Under the pieces are notes generated by a model. It had not been told where the DNA came from, ran no database searches, and saw only the letters and a list, made by a program, of their open reading frames with translations. Made by a program: the position numbers and the translations under genes. From the NCBI RefSeq assembly GCF_000150275.1, contig NW_002060946.1, positions 3,385,035-3,449,034 of the forward strand: a stretch of DNA of 64,000 nt, read 5' to 3'. Below, piece by piece: positions 26,991 through 39,939 of the stretch (position 1 is the first letter of the stretch; the number at the start of each line of letters is the position of its first letter). This DNA comes from Trichoplax adhaerens (lineage: Eukaryota > Placozoa > Uniplacotomia > Trichoplacea > Trichoplacidae).

Positions 26991-27813
26991 AATCACTTAC
27001 AAGTAACAACTAGGAGATTAAATTTATAACTAACCCATAGCGTTAAAAAAGTCAATTTGGAAGGCATGAAATTACTCTACCTGCATTCAATATTTAAGAA
27101 GCAGTCGGTATATTCGGGTTAAAAATTTCCTAGTGGAGTCTAATCAGACTCTTTATAGAGTAATTTATCCACGCTTTAGGTACGTAAAGAATCTAAAAGA
27201 AATGACTACAACTAAAGCTATAATCGAAGAAGCTTTTGTAATTTATCCCACCTCTGAGGAATGTAAAGGAATCGCTAAAGGGAACAGTAAAACTATAGCT
27301 AAAATTATCAATTTCTGTAATTTATCCACTTTATTATATATGTAAAAGAATTAAAATAGGAACAGGAGAACTAAAACTAAATAATACAAATTTTCTCGAC
27401 CTCTAATTTTTAAACAATTTTAAATCCTTTCTTAAAAATCAATTCGTATAGAAAAAAGAAATGCCCAATTTATATTCCATTGCTACGCTATGAAAACTCG
27501 ATACTATCCATAGCCAGCGAAATAATTCAATATCTAAAAGCAATAACGTATTAAACGAGGCATTTAATAAAAGCTATAGCCGATGAAGTCAAATCGACGT
27601 GATTCTAACTATTTCAAAAGATTTTTTTCTTCTAAAACTAACATAGACAAACGATAGTAATAAGAGTATTTCCCCTAAGCAAATAGGATGGTAATCTTAC
27701 ACTAGGTAAAAACAGCAAGTTTATATTGAAATTTAGGCTACTTGTTGAAATTCTGCCAATTCTTGGATCTTGTGAGACAATTTTTGAAACATGGCTAAGA
27801 AATCTAATCGACG
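26991..27813. other. Intergenic interval before the wolframin-like gene
   Basis: Holds a 70-codon open stretch at 27133-27345 that starts at GTG, not ATG, and resembles nothing I know. Otherwise nothing seen. Confidence 0.4.
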
Positions 27814-27819
27814 TTTATT
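27814..27819 (-). terminator. Polyadenylation signal of the wolframin-like gene
   Basis: TTTATT on + is AATAAA on -, about 115 bases after the stop codon at 27932. Confidence 0.5.
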
Positions 27820-27931
27820 TAAAGTAATGGTACAGTCGCTTTCCAACGACGAAAATTAACGGATAATAAAAGCAACTTTTCCCTTGTTAAGCAAGTGATT
27901 TCCAGTTCATCTTCCAGCGATGTTGGTAATC

Positions 27932-29497
27932 TTACAAATCAGTCTCTGCGGAAGATCCTGCTCTTTTATAGGCTTTTTTAGGTTGTTTGGATGCCTTTGC
28001 ATTTTTAGATCGATTGGCAGTTTTCGAGTTGTTATCATCATTAGGAGTATTGGAAACCTTTGAACTACGATGATTTACCGAATCCACTATCTCTTCAGAA
28101 TTTATAACCTGAGCAGCTTTTTTTTCCTTAGGTCCACTGGCAGTTTTCTTTGATGCTGATTCCATCTTTGGGCTTTCTTCATGCTTAGAATTTCTACCAG
28201 CTTTCGTTGGAGTAGAATGATTGACTGATTTCATTATAGCTTTCTCTTGATCATGATTTTGCTCCGCCGCTGAATGCAAGGAATTTGCCGAGTTATTTTC
28301 TACAATTGGCTCGCCATTGGATTTGACTACTTCATTTTGTTGTATTTTCGATGATTGTTGACTTTGATCAACGCTTGAACGAGATAAATTTGTTTGAACT
28401 ACTTCGTTACTTTCTACTTCTGAATTTGATGAACTTGCCTGAATTAGCTTATCATTTTCTACTTCTAGTTTTTCATTCGATTGGATCATTTTTTCATGCT
28501 GTTGTTGGTCTTGTTCTACCTTTGAATCAGATGAATTTACTTGTACTATAGGCTTATTTTCTGCCTCTACTTGATCATTTTGACCATCAGCATGAGTTTT
28601 ATGGTCTAATTCTTGCTTGCTACTGATGGCTGTTTTCTCTTTACTTTGCTCCACTCCATCACCGTTCACTATCGCCATTTCATTAGCAAATTTATTCAAC
28701 CCGACATGATCCTGATTAGATAGATGATCCGCATCAACGACGTCTTTTCCATCTGCAATTTGTTGCAATGGTTCAGTTGAGTTATTCTCATTATCACTGG
28801 CTTGTTGTGTTGCATCCTGTTCATCATCACCTTTCTCAGCCTTACTTTCATTTATTTTCTTGTATTGAGCTAAATCTTTCAACGGTATACCTATAAATTC
28901 TTCTTGACGGAATTCGGTATCTCGCATTTTATCGATATCGTCTAAGCTACTCGTTCTACGATGACGCATTCGTTGAAGACGTAGTAAAAGTAAATTCTCA
29001 TCAGAGACTTGTTTCTTCACTTTATCACTGGTTTTAATACACCAGATGACTTGTTTTCGATTCTCCTCATCTATCCCTAGATTATCCTCTAAACACTGTT
29101 TTAATAATTCAGTTGCTTCAAGATTCTGAGCTTTGGATGCCTTAATAAGCCACTCAACACCCGTCCTGGCCGAAGCTCCATGAAAGCTATCCGATAGATG
29201 AAGGCGGCCAAATTTGACTTGGCTGCGTATATTGCCACTTTCAGCTGATTTTTTTAATGTTTCCAAATCTTCTTCTTCGATTCGGTTTTTCCGAAATAGA
29301 CCAGATAATGGTGGCCGCTTCGGTTTATTGGAAGCTGGGTTATGCATAGGAACGGTGCCATATAATTGAGCGGCTTTTAAGTTCTCTTCATCAATTTGAC
29401 GATCTTCCTCAACTGTAGAAGATTCTCCTACAACACCACGGCGACGTTGGCGCCATGAAGAATATTTATCTACAATTTTCCTTTTAGCTCTTTTCAT
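27932..29497 (-). CDS. Wolframin N-terminal (Sel1-like) domain protein without membrane part
   Basis: Single-exon ORF of 521 codons from the first in-frame ATG (MKRAKRKIVDK). After a basic N-terminus, about residues 75-190 align well with the cytosolic Sel1-like region of wolframin: TGVEWLIKASKAQN against TAVDWLVLAAKQGR, ATELLKQCLEDNLGIDEENR against [20 protein letters not shown], then EEFIGIPLKDLAQYKKI where wolframin has ESKNYIALDDFVEITKKY. The rest, to AGSSAETDL, is Gln/Asn/Ser/Lys/Glu-rich and low in complexity. Wolframin continues into about nine membrane helices and an ER-luminal domain; none is present here, and nothing downstream on - resembles them. The protein is therefore predicted to be soluble. 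The frame stays open upstream to a CAG/GTTGATTTC acceptor at about 29521, so a short upstream exon is possible. It could be a truncated paralogue or retrocopy; the intact reading frame argues against a dead copy. Confidence 0.75.
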   Translation of the reverse strand: MKRAKRKIVDKYSSWRQRRRGVVGESSTVEEDRQIDEENLKAAQLYGTVPMHNPASNKPKRPPLSGLFRKNRIEEEDLETLKKSAESGNIRSQVKFGRLHLSDSFHGASARTGVEWLIKASKAQNLEATELLKQCLEDNLGIDEENRKQVIWCIKTSDKVKKQVSDENLLLLRLQRMRHRRTSSLDDIDKMRDTEFRQEEFIGIPLKDLAQYKKINESKAEKGDDEQDATQQASDNENNSTEPLQQIADGKDVVDADHLSNQDHVGLNKFANEMAIVNGDGVEQSKEKTAISSKQELDHKTHADGQNDQVEAENKPIVQVNSSDSKVEQDQQQHEKMIQSNEKLEVENDKLIQASSSNSEVESNEVVQTNLSRSSVDQSQQSSKIQQNEVVKSNGEPIVENNSANSLHSAAEQNHDQEKAIMKSVNHSTPTKAGRNSKHEESPKMESASKKTASGPKEKKAAQVINSEEIVDSVNHRSSKVSNTPNDDNNSKTANRSKNAKASKQPKKAYKRAGSSAETDL

Positions 29498-32400
29498 CGC
29501 TATCCACCTCAAATTGAAATCAACCTGTACGACAATCCTATGATCAATCTTATACAGGAAAAATTCAAGGAATCAACTCGAATTGATTGGTTTGTTGTTG
29601 TTCAATACTAGTTTAAATACAACCTAAAAACATATGGTTATATTGATTTAGGCGTATTGGTTGTCATCAGCTATTCAAGATGGATGGAGCACAGAAACTT
29701 ATTTCTCATGCTACTAACGAGCAATGGTAAAAATATTTATTTACATAGAATTTTTTTATTGTAACGGTGTCGCCAGGTTGGCTCAAATAGAAATAATAAC
29801 CCTTGCTAGCTGAAATTACTGAAAACGATTATCAAGCAACTTCTTTAGTGGACTATCATCAATTAATTTATAGAAAGCTCAATAAAATAGAGAGGGGAAA
29901 GAGTAGCTAAAAGCAAATACGTTACGTTAATATATTGCGTCAGAATTATAGTATTCTAACAATTAAGTAAAGCCTAGCGTGATTTCAATCCTAAATTTCT
30001 TTGGTATTTGCAACAGCGAAAAAATTAAACTACACTAATGTAGATCAGTTGCTCGATTTGACTCTTTCCCATCCAATAGCATATCGTCAACGATTTCATA
30101 CCATACGGTTTTCATTTTAGATGATATCACTATTTATGATTAATTTAATTAAGCATGGAGATCTACTCCTATCGTAATGAATATTACACTAATTACTTGT
30201 AATATTTCAACGTCAACCTGTAAGAACAATTAGAGAAAATTAAATCATCAGTATTTACTTAACCCTATGTACAGGCATAAAAAGTAAGTTTCTTAATTAA
30301 TTATAATAAGTATTCCGATAAATCGTTACGCAAAATCGGCTAGAAAATATTGGAATAGTTGCTAACAATCATTATATCGATTTCAATATTTCGACTTAAA
30401 ATCATGAATGTGTTCAATAGGAATAGAGATACCATTAACGATCACTTAATTCCATATTCAATCTGGAATGATATATTTTCTGCTAATTTAATTATCCTAT
30501 TTGATACATCTCCATTCACTATGAATGCATTGAATACGGTACTATTTAAGTAAAGATACCGTTGAGTATCATATTTTCTGCTAATTTCATCAAATTGTAT
30601 CATTTTAATTTATTGTATGAGTATAGAAAGAACGAGCTCGAAGCTCATTTTACAAAATAAATATTCTACTCGTATATTATAAGCAACCTTTCGAAAACTT
30701 GGATAGTCAATCTTTTTAGCGAATCACATCAAATTACAATCCTGAAATAGACCATTAATGGAGCCTCGATGCCTAGAAATCTAACATTTGGCAAATACTT
30801 CTACGTCATTGCCAACCATAGCATAATATGAAATGTATTTAATGACGTAGGATGATAAACTGTTTTAGTCATCTTTCTCATAACTGAATTTATAGTTAAA
30901 ACAGGAATCAAGCGGCCTTTGATATAGAATTTTGCATACATAGTGATAATTCTACATATTTCGTTATCGGATACAATATTATTACCATCTAAAAGAACCT
31001 ATATTTCATTCTTTATTATTAGGAATAAGAAATTTAACGCCTCTAAATGACCTTGGCTGTCAGTTACAATAATAATTCAGAATTAACCTATTTAAAAAAA
31101 TGCATTTACGTATCCTATACATATGGTGACTCATTGCTATCTAATTTACCATGCGGCAATTTCATTACATATTCATCTTAACATAGTAATATAGATTCTA
31201 TATCTAATATAGGATAAGATATATACATAAGAATAATAGATTAATCTATATAGAAAACTAATCATAACGATTAAATTGATATTGATCTATCAGTGATTAA
31301 ATTCTCTCCATATTTTATTCAAATTCTCAAATTGAATTTGCTCGATTCCACTTATGAAAATCTGGTAAATTATAAAACAGAACTACCCAAACTACTCAGC
31401 TCATTTGATAATTATATAATTTATTAGTGGCTTTAAACAATGTGGCTACCTGTAGATTGTTAAGTAATCACATCTTTAAGAGGTCATTTTTAATCCAATA
31501 TTGAGTCGTATACCCAAACTCAATGTCTTAACGATTAATCCCTTTAACTTACATGTAAGTTTAACCTGCTTTTGATGATCAATGAATTAGACTGTATATT
31601 CACCAATTTATAAGCTGATAACATTACCGTAACCTATGAAAATAATTAACTTGATTTGAACTTAAGTTAAAAATGTAAATTAATCTATCCTCAGATTTTA
31701 GCTATAAACTCAACTTACGATAGTAAATATTTTATAGTAAGACACGGAACATTACTAACTATAAATCTATGGATTCTATAATTTCTCATTAACAATCTAG
31801 CATGTGGCGAGATATTTCTACTCATTTGCAAGGTATTTAATAAATAGCGCTAAAGATTAAAATAACAAAAGTATAAATTTGGGTAGAGTTGCAGATCTAT
31901 TTATTTATGCTGGTTAATAAGTAACATTCGAGGGCATCTTAATGAGATTTATTCCAAATCCAAGTTTCAATTTGTTATTGTAACTACCAAGCATGTAATT
32001 TGATCTAATTTGTGCCATCTTCTATGGCGTACTAACCGATCCTAATAATTTTCAATTGATAGTCTGTAATTTAAAGCAGATATGTAAGTCAACTATTCTC
32101 AACATATATGGGTTGATAGATTTATTAATTGAAAGGTTTTAAATCTTTATGGTACCGGTACACACAAAATATCAACTGTAACTACTCTATCAGCTAAAAT
32201 CAGATTAAATTAAAGAAATCAAATATTGACTAATATTAGAAATAAAGAATTTCAGTATTGAATTACAATATTTGCTAATTAGATTGCATTTAGAGATACG
32301 AATATTTTGATTCATATAGCGGACGAAGCCTGTCTGAATGACCTCCAAAGCTGTAGTATAGTATAAAGTGTATACAATTATCTTTAGAGAACATTGCTGA

Positions 32401-33338
32401 CTTTAAGTACAGCACCTCTAGAAAGGAATATATCCAGGAATGACTTTCAGAATACAATCTCTTCAAGTAGAAGAAATAAAAGCTGTAATTGACATTCTTA
32501 TTATAGTGCGACTAGTTTTATTAAATGTTCTTGTATTAAACTAAAAAAATTATGGTAGTGATTGATTCGCAAATTTAAGTTGTTACCAAATATCTAGTAA
32601 AGCGGTATAATATACGTATTTCAAAATAGGTAAGTAGTTACTGCCATAAACTCAAATAGGTATCGATAGAATTTATTACACTATAATTGATTTATACTTA
32701 TCCTATATATATAAATTTATAGCAGTTAATCCATTTTTCAGTGATTATTACAAAATAAAAAGTATTTAACTTCATTAAAATTGTTCTTAATTTTTACGTA
32801 TCAGACCCGAATATTAAATTTTTACTTTAGATTATAACGTATTTGAAATAACATTACGACTTTTTAAGCATATATGGGTGTAAGCAATTGATACCCTACT
32901 TGCTAATTGCCACAATATGCATAAAAAAGATTTTGATTCACCTTTAACTTTTAGCTCAAAGAAACAACATACTGTGTATTGTACATAGACACCCTCCACA
33001 TTAGGGCTACATTCTATTGATGTCAACATAATAAATGATAAACAAGTTCTTAATATATTCATATACCCCAAGCTTAATAGTATTTCATCATCTATCGACA
33101 TCTACCCTACCCTTTTGTGTAAACAGATATTTACCTCTAAGTTATAGCATCTTTGTGTATAAAGCGGGGCTCAATATTAGAAAACATCTCAAACTTTGAA
33201 GTTATATTCATAAATAGTTAGTAAATCTAGATTTTGATAAAACTACTATCTTACATTTTTAAAGCTATATGAGTTACATACAATTATTGTATGGTTAATA
33301 TACTGATCTATTATTATAAATAATAATAGTGTAACATT

Positions 33339-33352
33339 TATATATATATATA
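33339..33352. repeat. TA microsatellite
   Basis: An uninterrupted TA run. Confidence 0.9.
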
Positions 33353-33692
33353 TGAACTATATATATCAGAGCGTAATATTAGACAACACCATGTCTTCGA
33401 AGTTTTATTCTCTGATTTTAATAAAATTTGAGATCTCTTTAGCCTAGCTCTGGAATTAATCCTGTCAATTAGCGGTTGTACGCACATCACTTTATAGATT
33501 ATTAATATCTTTACATGCTCTCGCTCGAATGGATATTTATCTCCAAATGATATTGCGCAATTTGGAACTTTGAACAGGAGCTCAATATCATTAACCATAA
33601 TATTTAATGTTTAATATTTTACCCTTACTCAATTTGTTTCTAATAAGCAACATTCAACTTTTAAAAATTTTCATTATATTGGATAAGATCAT

Positions 33693-33693
33693 N
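33693..33693. other. Ambiguous base (N)
   Basis: A single N within ATCATNTTGTTC, the only non-ACGT base in the window. It is an uncertainty of the assembly or consensus. Confidence 0.99.
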
Positions 33694-34238
33694 TTGTTCA
33701 TTTTCTTATACAATTGGCACGATAGAATAGAAAATCCAAGCTCTTTATATGAATATCATTGACATTATATTGTATGCTTGTGTTAATTTTGGTTTTGGTG
33801 CATAATTATTCGCGAGAGAATGTTTAAACTCTTAAGGTATCTTTATAGCTATACTATTATATAGCAGAACATAAAAATCCCTAACCGTAAATACATTTTT
33901 TAAAATATATTAAATTGTTACAATATGATAACATAAGCTCTACGTATTTCAACTCACAAATTTTATAGACTGATCATGTATTTGTATACTTTCAGTTCTA
34001 CAAGCAAATTACTACGATGCAAAGGCAGTGTAGAAACAGTAGTACACATACTGTATAAACCAACAACTTATAGTTAAGATCAGGACCGATATTATTTATA
34101 CGACAAGTAATATCATAGTTTCGGTTTTATAACAAGCTAATTGATGGCAAACCATCATCTTTCTATTACTTCATCCTGACTTGAGCACAACATACTGTTT
34201 AAGTGACATTTACAACTCTTTCAGCCGATTATAACTGC

Positions 34239-34257
34239 TATATATATATATATATAT
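34239..34257. repeat. TA microsatellite
   Basis: About nine TA units. Confidence 0.9.
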
Positions 34258-35681
34258 TGAATGGAGTGAGATTCTCTTCTTGTATACGTAGTAGGAAGCC
34301 AACGCAAAAAGTTTTTTCAAATTTTTACGTACGATTATTACTTACTTAAGTGAACTTGTTAATATTAAACTGTTAGTTGATAGATACTATGACAGCTTAA
34401 TTCGTTAAGCTTGTTTTCACGATTAAATTAGCAGAGTTTAGATGCTATACAAATATGATAAGGTCAAGATGAAATCTAAAATAGACCTTTAAAGCAATCA
34501 TGAATACTGCAGTAACTACATTCCAGGGTAACCTACTATTTAATCTCTATGACTGCAATATAATTACCACCTAGAATCAATTATTATTCAGCGATACACA
34601 GTACTGGTATTATTAGTATAGCTAATAAACTATTAATTCTACACATACAGTACTTGCAATCTGAAGTACAATTTTGATTAATCGACTGTAATTCAGTCAA
34701 TGACCTTGAATGTAGTAAAAATTATTTTACAGTCAATATCTCAGGATTTTTAGAAAGTTATTGATTGAGGTTTGTGAAACCAAAATTATTTTATCCGTAT
34801 TCTAACCCGATAAAATACGGTACCATCACCTAAATTATAAAAGTAGACACAAAACTACCCAATAAGAATATCGATGCTACTACTGCAAGCAAGAGCATGA
34901 GATATTATTTGGCCTATCCATGCTACCTATAGATAAGATATTTAACATAATGGGTATCAACATTTAAAGTAATAACTTTAGTATCTACTAACACAAGCCT
35001 CAGGATCTAATAGTGAGGTAAAGTAAAAGAAATGGCAATTTCGAGTATTTCTAAATAACGATAAGCTGGCATTTTCAAATATTACCTCTGAGCGTGCATT
35101 CTTAACAAAATTGAGCTAGGACGATTGTGCAACAGTTTATTATGGTATAAGACAAGCTTAAGGAGTATAGATGAAACCATCTTCGTTTTAGCTTAGGATC
35201 GTCAGTTCTATCTTTCATATTAGTAATAGTAATTTTTCAATTTCTGAATAAATGACTAAATTTTAATTTACAATATCTTCAATCAAGAAACCCACCACTC
35301 ACTTACCATCCATGCTTTACTTTATAAAATTGTCTGATTTTAAAATACTTTACACCAATTCAACTTTATGGCCAACATTATGTGTATCTGCCGAAGGAGA
35401 AAAATCTACTTTATACCGACATACTTTCATGATAAATAAGATTAAGATCAGCTATATCTAGCGCTTGAAATCAGAATTGTACTTTAGAATCCCCTCTATC
35501 TTAGCCTCTCTCCCGACAAGCAGTATGAAATCAGTGCCCTTTTATGCATGTTAATTATCTTGTGATTCACAGTAGCCATTCCAATTAATAGTTGTTATAA
35601 ATTTTCAAAGGCAAAATTAAATATACAGTATGCTATGAACTTAATTATAGTGTAATGTAACTTAGTATTGTTATTGTAAAC

Positions 35682-36231
35682 TGTTAGCCATGTTTAGTAT
35701 AATGTACGGTAGATATTTATCCTAAGAGATATTTAAATGGTAGCCATAACTATAGACTGTAGTGGTATAGACTCTATGCTAGAGTACAGATGACTATATA
35801 TAGTAAGGTGTTGAGTTACTAATAAGGCTATAGGTAAAAATAGAACTGTAAATCATATATTAGGATATGGTTAATTCATTGTACTTGGGCTGGTGTGAAC
35901 AATGTCTAGGTAAATACTGTAGTCGTATCCATATTGGATTAATGATGGTCCGCAGTAGAATAATAAGAATAATTTTACTATGTGTAAAATAAGGTAAAAG
36001 GTTGCCAAGCGGATTGTAGCTGCGAATGCTACGAACAGTATAAAAGCATGCAACTTTAGATTATTCTGTTAGTTCGTTCTAGAAGTCTTTAGTAGTAGTA
36101 TTCGGCTAGAGTAGAGCTGAGTGTAGTTAATCTTTGTATAAGATTCAATAAAGCCCTTATTTTTCTAAAATTTGGAATTTCGTGATTGGTATATATCACA
36201 AATAGCAATACTCCGTTACGTTCCGGTAACA
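35682..36231 (+). mobile_element. Candidate solo LTR of a retrotransposon
   Basis: The segment has LTR layout: it starts TGTTAGCC and ends CCGGTAACA, a short TGTTA...TAACA inverted end; it holds a TATA box (TATAAAAG, 36039-36046) and, about 105 bases later, AATAAA (36147-36152) followed by a T-rich stretch. No gag or pol coding sequence follows and no target-site duplication is visible at these ends; an alternative right end is near 36200 (TATATCACA). Without a second copy this remains a guess: a promoter plus terminator of a short noncoding transcript would look similar. Confidence 0.35.
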
Positions 36232-39200
36232 TTACTATTAACAAACTAACTCATAAATTCTAATAGTAGAATACGTCATACATCCAGTGCCCAATAAACT
36301 AAGTTCTAACAATATCTCTTTAAGTGCTACTAATAACCTTACAATTCGCGAAAATTGCTCTTTTACTTCAATTAATAGACTAACTTCCTACAATTTCTGG
36401 AAGTAGAACAGTAGCAATACATAACTAGGAACATTTCTTTTTGTTATGATTTAATCCCAAAGGTTATTAATGAAAGAGCTTTGTCATAATTTTAGAAGCA
36501 ATTTTAAAATTATCAAAATTCATGCCTAGTAAATGTAACAATATATCTATAAGTAGGTGCTAATTAATTAGCTATAATGATATAAACTGTTTATTTATCT
36601 GATTAAATCTTGTAATAATTGACATTAGTGGATAAATTACAACTAGTCCATGCAATGTCCGCTTTGCAAATAAAAAATATCTAGTTTCATCTTCCACTCC
36701 CAATATAATTTTATTTGATATACTGGTGGTAAAAAGCAAATTACGATATATTCATAAAATTAGATAAAATAAAATGCTTCAAATTACGTTGATACTCATT
36801 CTAATAGCATGATTTAATTAGGTCCATGTTATTTGCTTACTCATGATCTAAAATTATTCATTCTTGAAGATAAATTGCAACCGTATCATCGAGATTATAC
36901 TCCTGCTATTGCTCTAATAGCAAGATCAAGTAGATGTGTGACTTTGTAATTTAATCGACGATTAAGTGTAAAGAATTCAGTTTAATTTAGAATATTAGTA
37001 ACAAACGCAGCGAAAGTAATAGCTCCTAATAAAGATTAATAAGGATATGGACTTTTATAATTTCTTAACGATAGTCTTCATTTGCTCATTCTTTTAGAGT
37101 TACCTGTGTCTCAATACTTCATGTCTAATACTAGTGCTGGATTGCATTGCTAACCTATAAACTGTGTGCGTTTCCATTTTAAAATCATTTAGTACCAGCA
37201 TTCAGTAACAAAAACTGACTGCTAAAAGGTGTAATTAATATCTGAACCATCATAACGTTCAAATTCTTATTATACTTATAGCCTATCAACTGCGGTAAAT
37301 ATCTACTAGCTTATTCGTTCATTCAGAATAGGTCATTACCTCAACATGATACTAATTATCATTTCTTGAATAAAATGAGAAATATAGCTGAAGTTAAGCT
37401 TTCTTGTCTAGAATTTGAATAAGAGTAAATCCCATAACAATTGATCTAGCTAACCACTAGAGCCACAGTCCCATTATTAATGAACTAATATTATATTTTT
37501 TATAATAGGCGGGACATTGCTACAAAAGGGCTATTTCCTATTCTACACTTAATGATGTCTCTCATCGTGGAAATTCCCTAGAGACTTGAAATGATTGAAG
37601 AAAGATCCGTCTATAAAAACAGTTTGAAAGCTAAAGAAACTAACTTAAATCATCACCATAATTGAAATATACTTCATTTAAATATTTTTTCATTTATTGT
37701 TATCCTTTATGATTTAGCTATCTCCAATGGATGGTGATTATTTCCCATAATCTTATTTTAATTCTCAATCACAAACAGCTTTCATATAGATGCATTCCAT
37801 CCATGAATGGAATTTTGAGAGCATTAATAACGTTACGATAGATCAAAGATTTTATAGCCAGGTTAAAATTATTAGTAATAATTTACCTTTATATCTCTAT
37901 AGCGATTTCTTATTACGATCTAATAGTAAATATCGCCATCCGTTCGTCAGTAGTAAGAATTTTAACATTCGTATTCTAAGAGTGTATAATCTAAGAGATA
38001 GACTAACCTTCTTTCCAGTTGTGTTACTAGAGAAAATTTTTAAACTTCAAGAATTTACTCTACCATAAAATTTAATTCTTCCACCTTCAAACTACGTAGA
38101 GAACTACAAAGATATTTATTGGTAGCTAGTAAACAATGTTATTTGTTCTTAATAATAATATACACAGTAACTGATAATTGGTAATAGTCGTACTTTTAAG
38201 CACTAGCATTTACTGTACTAGCTATTCACCCTAAAAATATTTAGCATTAATTAAGACAGTATTGACATTTCAATAGCCGTAGATCCATTCTACGAAACAT
38301 TTGATATTAGTTGAATTCAATTTGCATTTATGCAAATTTGGTAATTGGACTAGAATATTTTTGGGATTATGGCCTACATTAATCATCATCATTATTATTA
38401 TTTATGAACAAAATCATCATGTCTTAATTAATTAGCATAAAAACTAAAGAAACAAAAGTTAATAAACCGTTTACTATTGTCATTATCATCATACTGGTAA
38501 TAATTATCATTAGACGAATACTCTGCAGGTGGTTATTCTTCTTATTACTTACGTCCAATAATGATTATAAAATGGACAAGAATGAAATAGGTTAAATTTC
38601 ATCAGGATTAATACAAATCAACATCAAAGTCAAATGGACCAGAGGTAATATGTAATTAACAAATAATGATAGATGGTCTAATATGCGGGTATAATCTCTC
38701 CTCCTATTTTCTTCATATAACTTCAAAAAATGACTGTAACTTTACATAACAGTATCCATACAACTGCATCATTAGATTGAATTAGTTAATTAAAATCTAA
38801 AATTCATACAATTTTTTAATCTATCATGGTAAATTTACATCCATCGAAGGAACAATAATATGACTAGCTAGTTCATACCTATCCCTAAATATACAAACAT
38901 ATCTAAACAGTACTAGATATATCTACATAGCTGTATATGATATATTGACATTTTCATTTTCAATAGATGGAGAAACGATTCTGTGAATATGCTTAGACTA
39001 AGAAATAAATAAGGTTTTTTCAATTAGAAATAACATAGCATAGAAATATTTTCCTATGCTATAAGTAAAAGAATAGATTTAATAAAGAAATAGAAGCAAC
39101 CTATGCTATATTATCGTTCTCCTCAAACTACAGTGCAATTAGAACCAACATAGACTAATTAACAGTCTATCTATCATAAAGTAATACAAGTATATTACAT

Positions 39201-39939
39201 TGTTGCAACCTAGACAGTGTATCATTCAAAATCTGTGTGAATCATCATTAATCAATGTACTCGTAATTATGATTATGATAGAATATGGCGTTGTTAGCAT
39301 GATGCCTATGGTTTTGATTGTGGCTGGCGCCTCATCTTTTCATTACATTATACAATTAAATGAAGATTCAGTAGGAAGCCAAAGACGATGTTTACTATCA
39401 GGATACATTACTAATACCTATATTCTATCATCATTGAATATAAAATCTGCATGATGCATTAGTCGCTAATTATTTAACATAGGAAAGATTTTTGTCTCCA
39501 AAACAGATCTCCGAATCCTTCAGATTTATTCCAATCTTCGATCTCGAACTTATTCTTTCCATCACCGTCGATTTTAGATTGATATTAAGGTAAGTTAACT
39601 ACTATTTCATCCACCTTGATGGCATGGTATGAAAGCCACTATAATATAGAATCAGTTTTGAAAAACTTAGCTCGAGGATAGTTAAAAATCTACTCTTTAA
39701 TTTTGGAATTTATCCTTTATATCTTTTAATTAACAGTAAATTAATTTTATTTAGGTTAAACTAGCAATCTTCTATTTAACTTATAACTTTATTCTTTCTA
39801 TTAAATCGTATCTATCTTCTCCATTAATCGATTAATCCGGAATGGAACACTCCATCATACCTTACGTTACCTGTCATTATATTCCTTAATAAAATCAAAA
39901 TCGTCCTTTGCTCAACTTTATTTTGTAGTCCAATTATCC
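36232..39939. other. Gene desert, right part
   Basis: No supported gene. A 92-codon ATG ORF on + (37790-38068) and an 84-codon one (39200-39454) match nothing I know. A stretch at 39482-39591 has an acceptor before it and an ATTAAG/GTAAGT donor after it, so it could be an exon, but its phase does not fit the candidate exons that follow. Confidence 0.4.

Larger units (their letters stand above)
29521..35681. other. Gene desert, left part
   Basis: About 6 kb without a supported exon. Two opposite-strand open stretches (32832-33101 and 33338-33598, 89 and 86 codons) have no recognisable family and lie in diverged partly duplicated sequence. There are short TA microsatellites and one ambiguous base. 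Confidence 0.45.

Noticed and set aside
28351-28551. 66-codon ORF on +
   Set aside because: Shadow of the low-complexity tail of the wolframin-like gene on the other strand.
32832-33598. Two - strand ORFs (89 and 86 codons) in partly similar sequence
   Set aside because: The two share only short similar DNA words, the proteins do not align, and neither resembles a known family.
37790-38068. 92-codon ATG ORF on +
   Set aside because: No family, no neighbouring exon in phase, and within what chance allows in a 10-kb desert.
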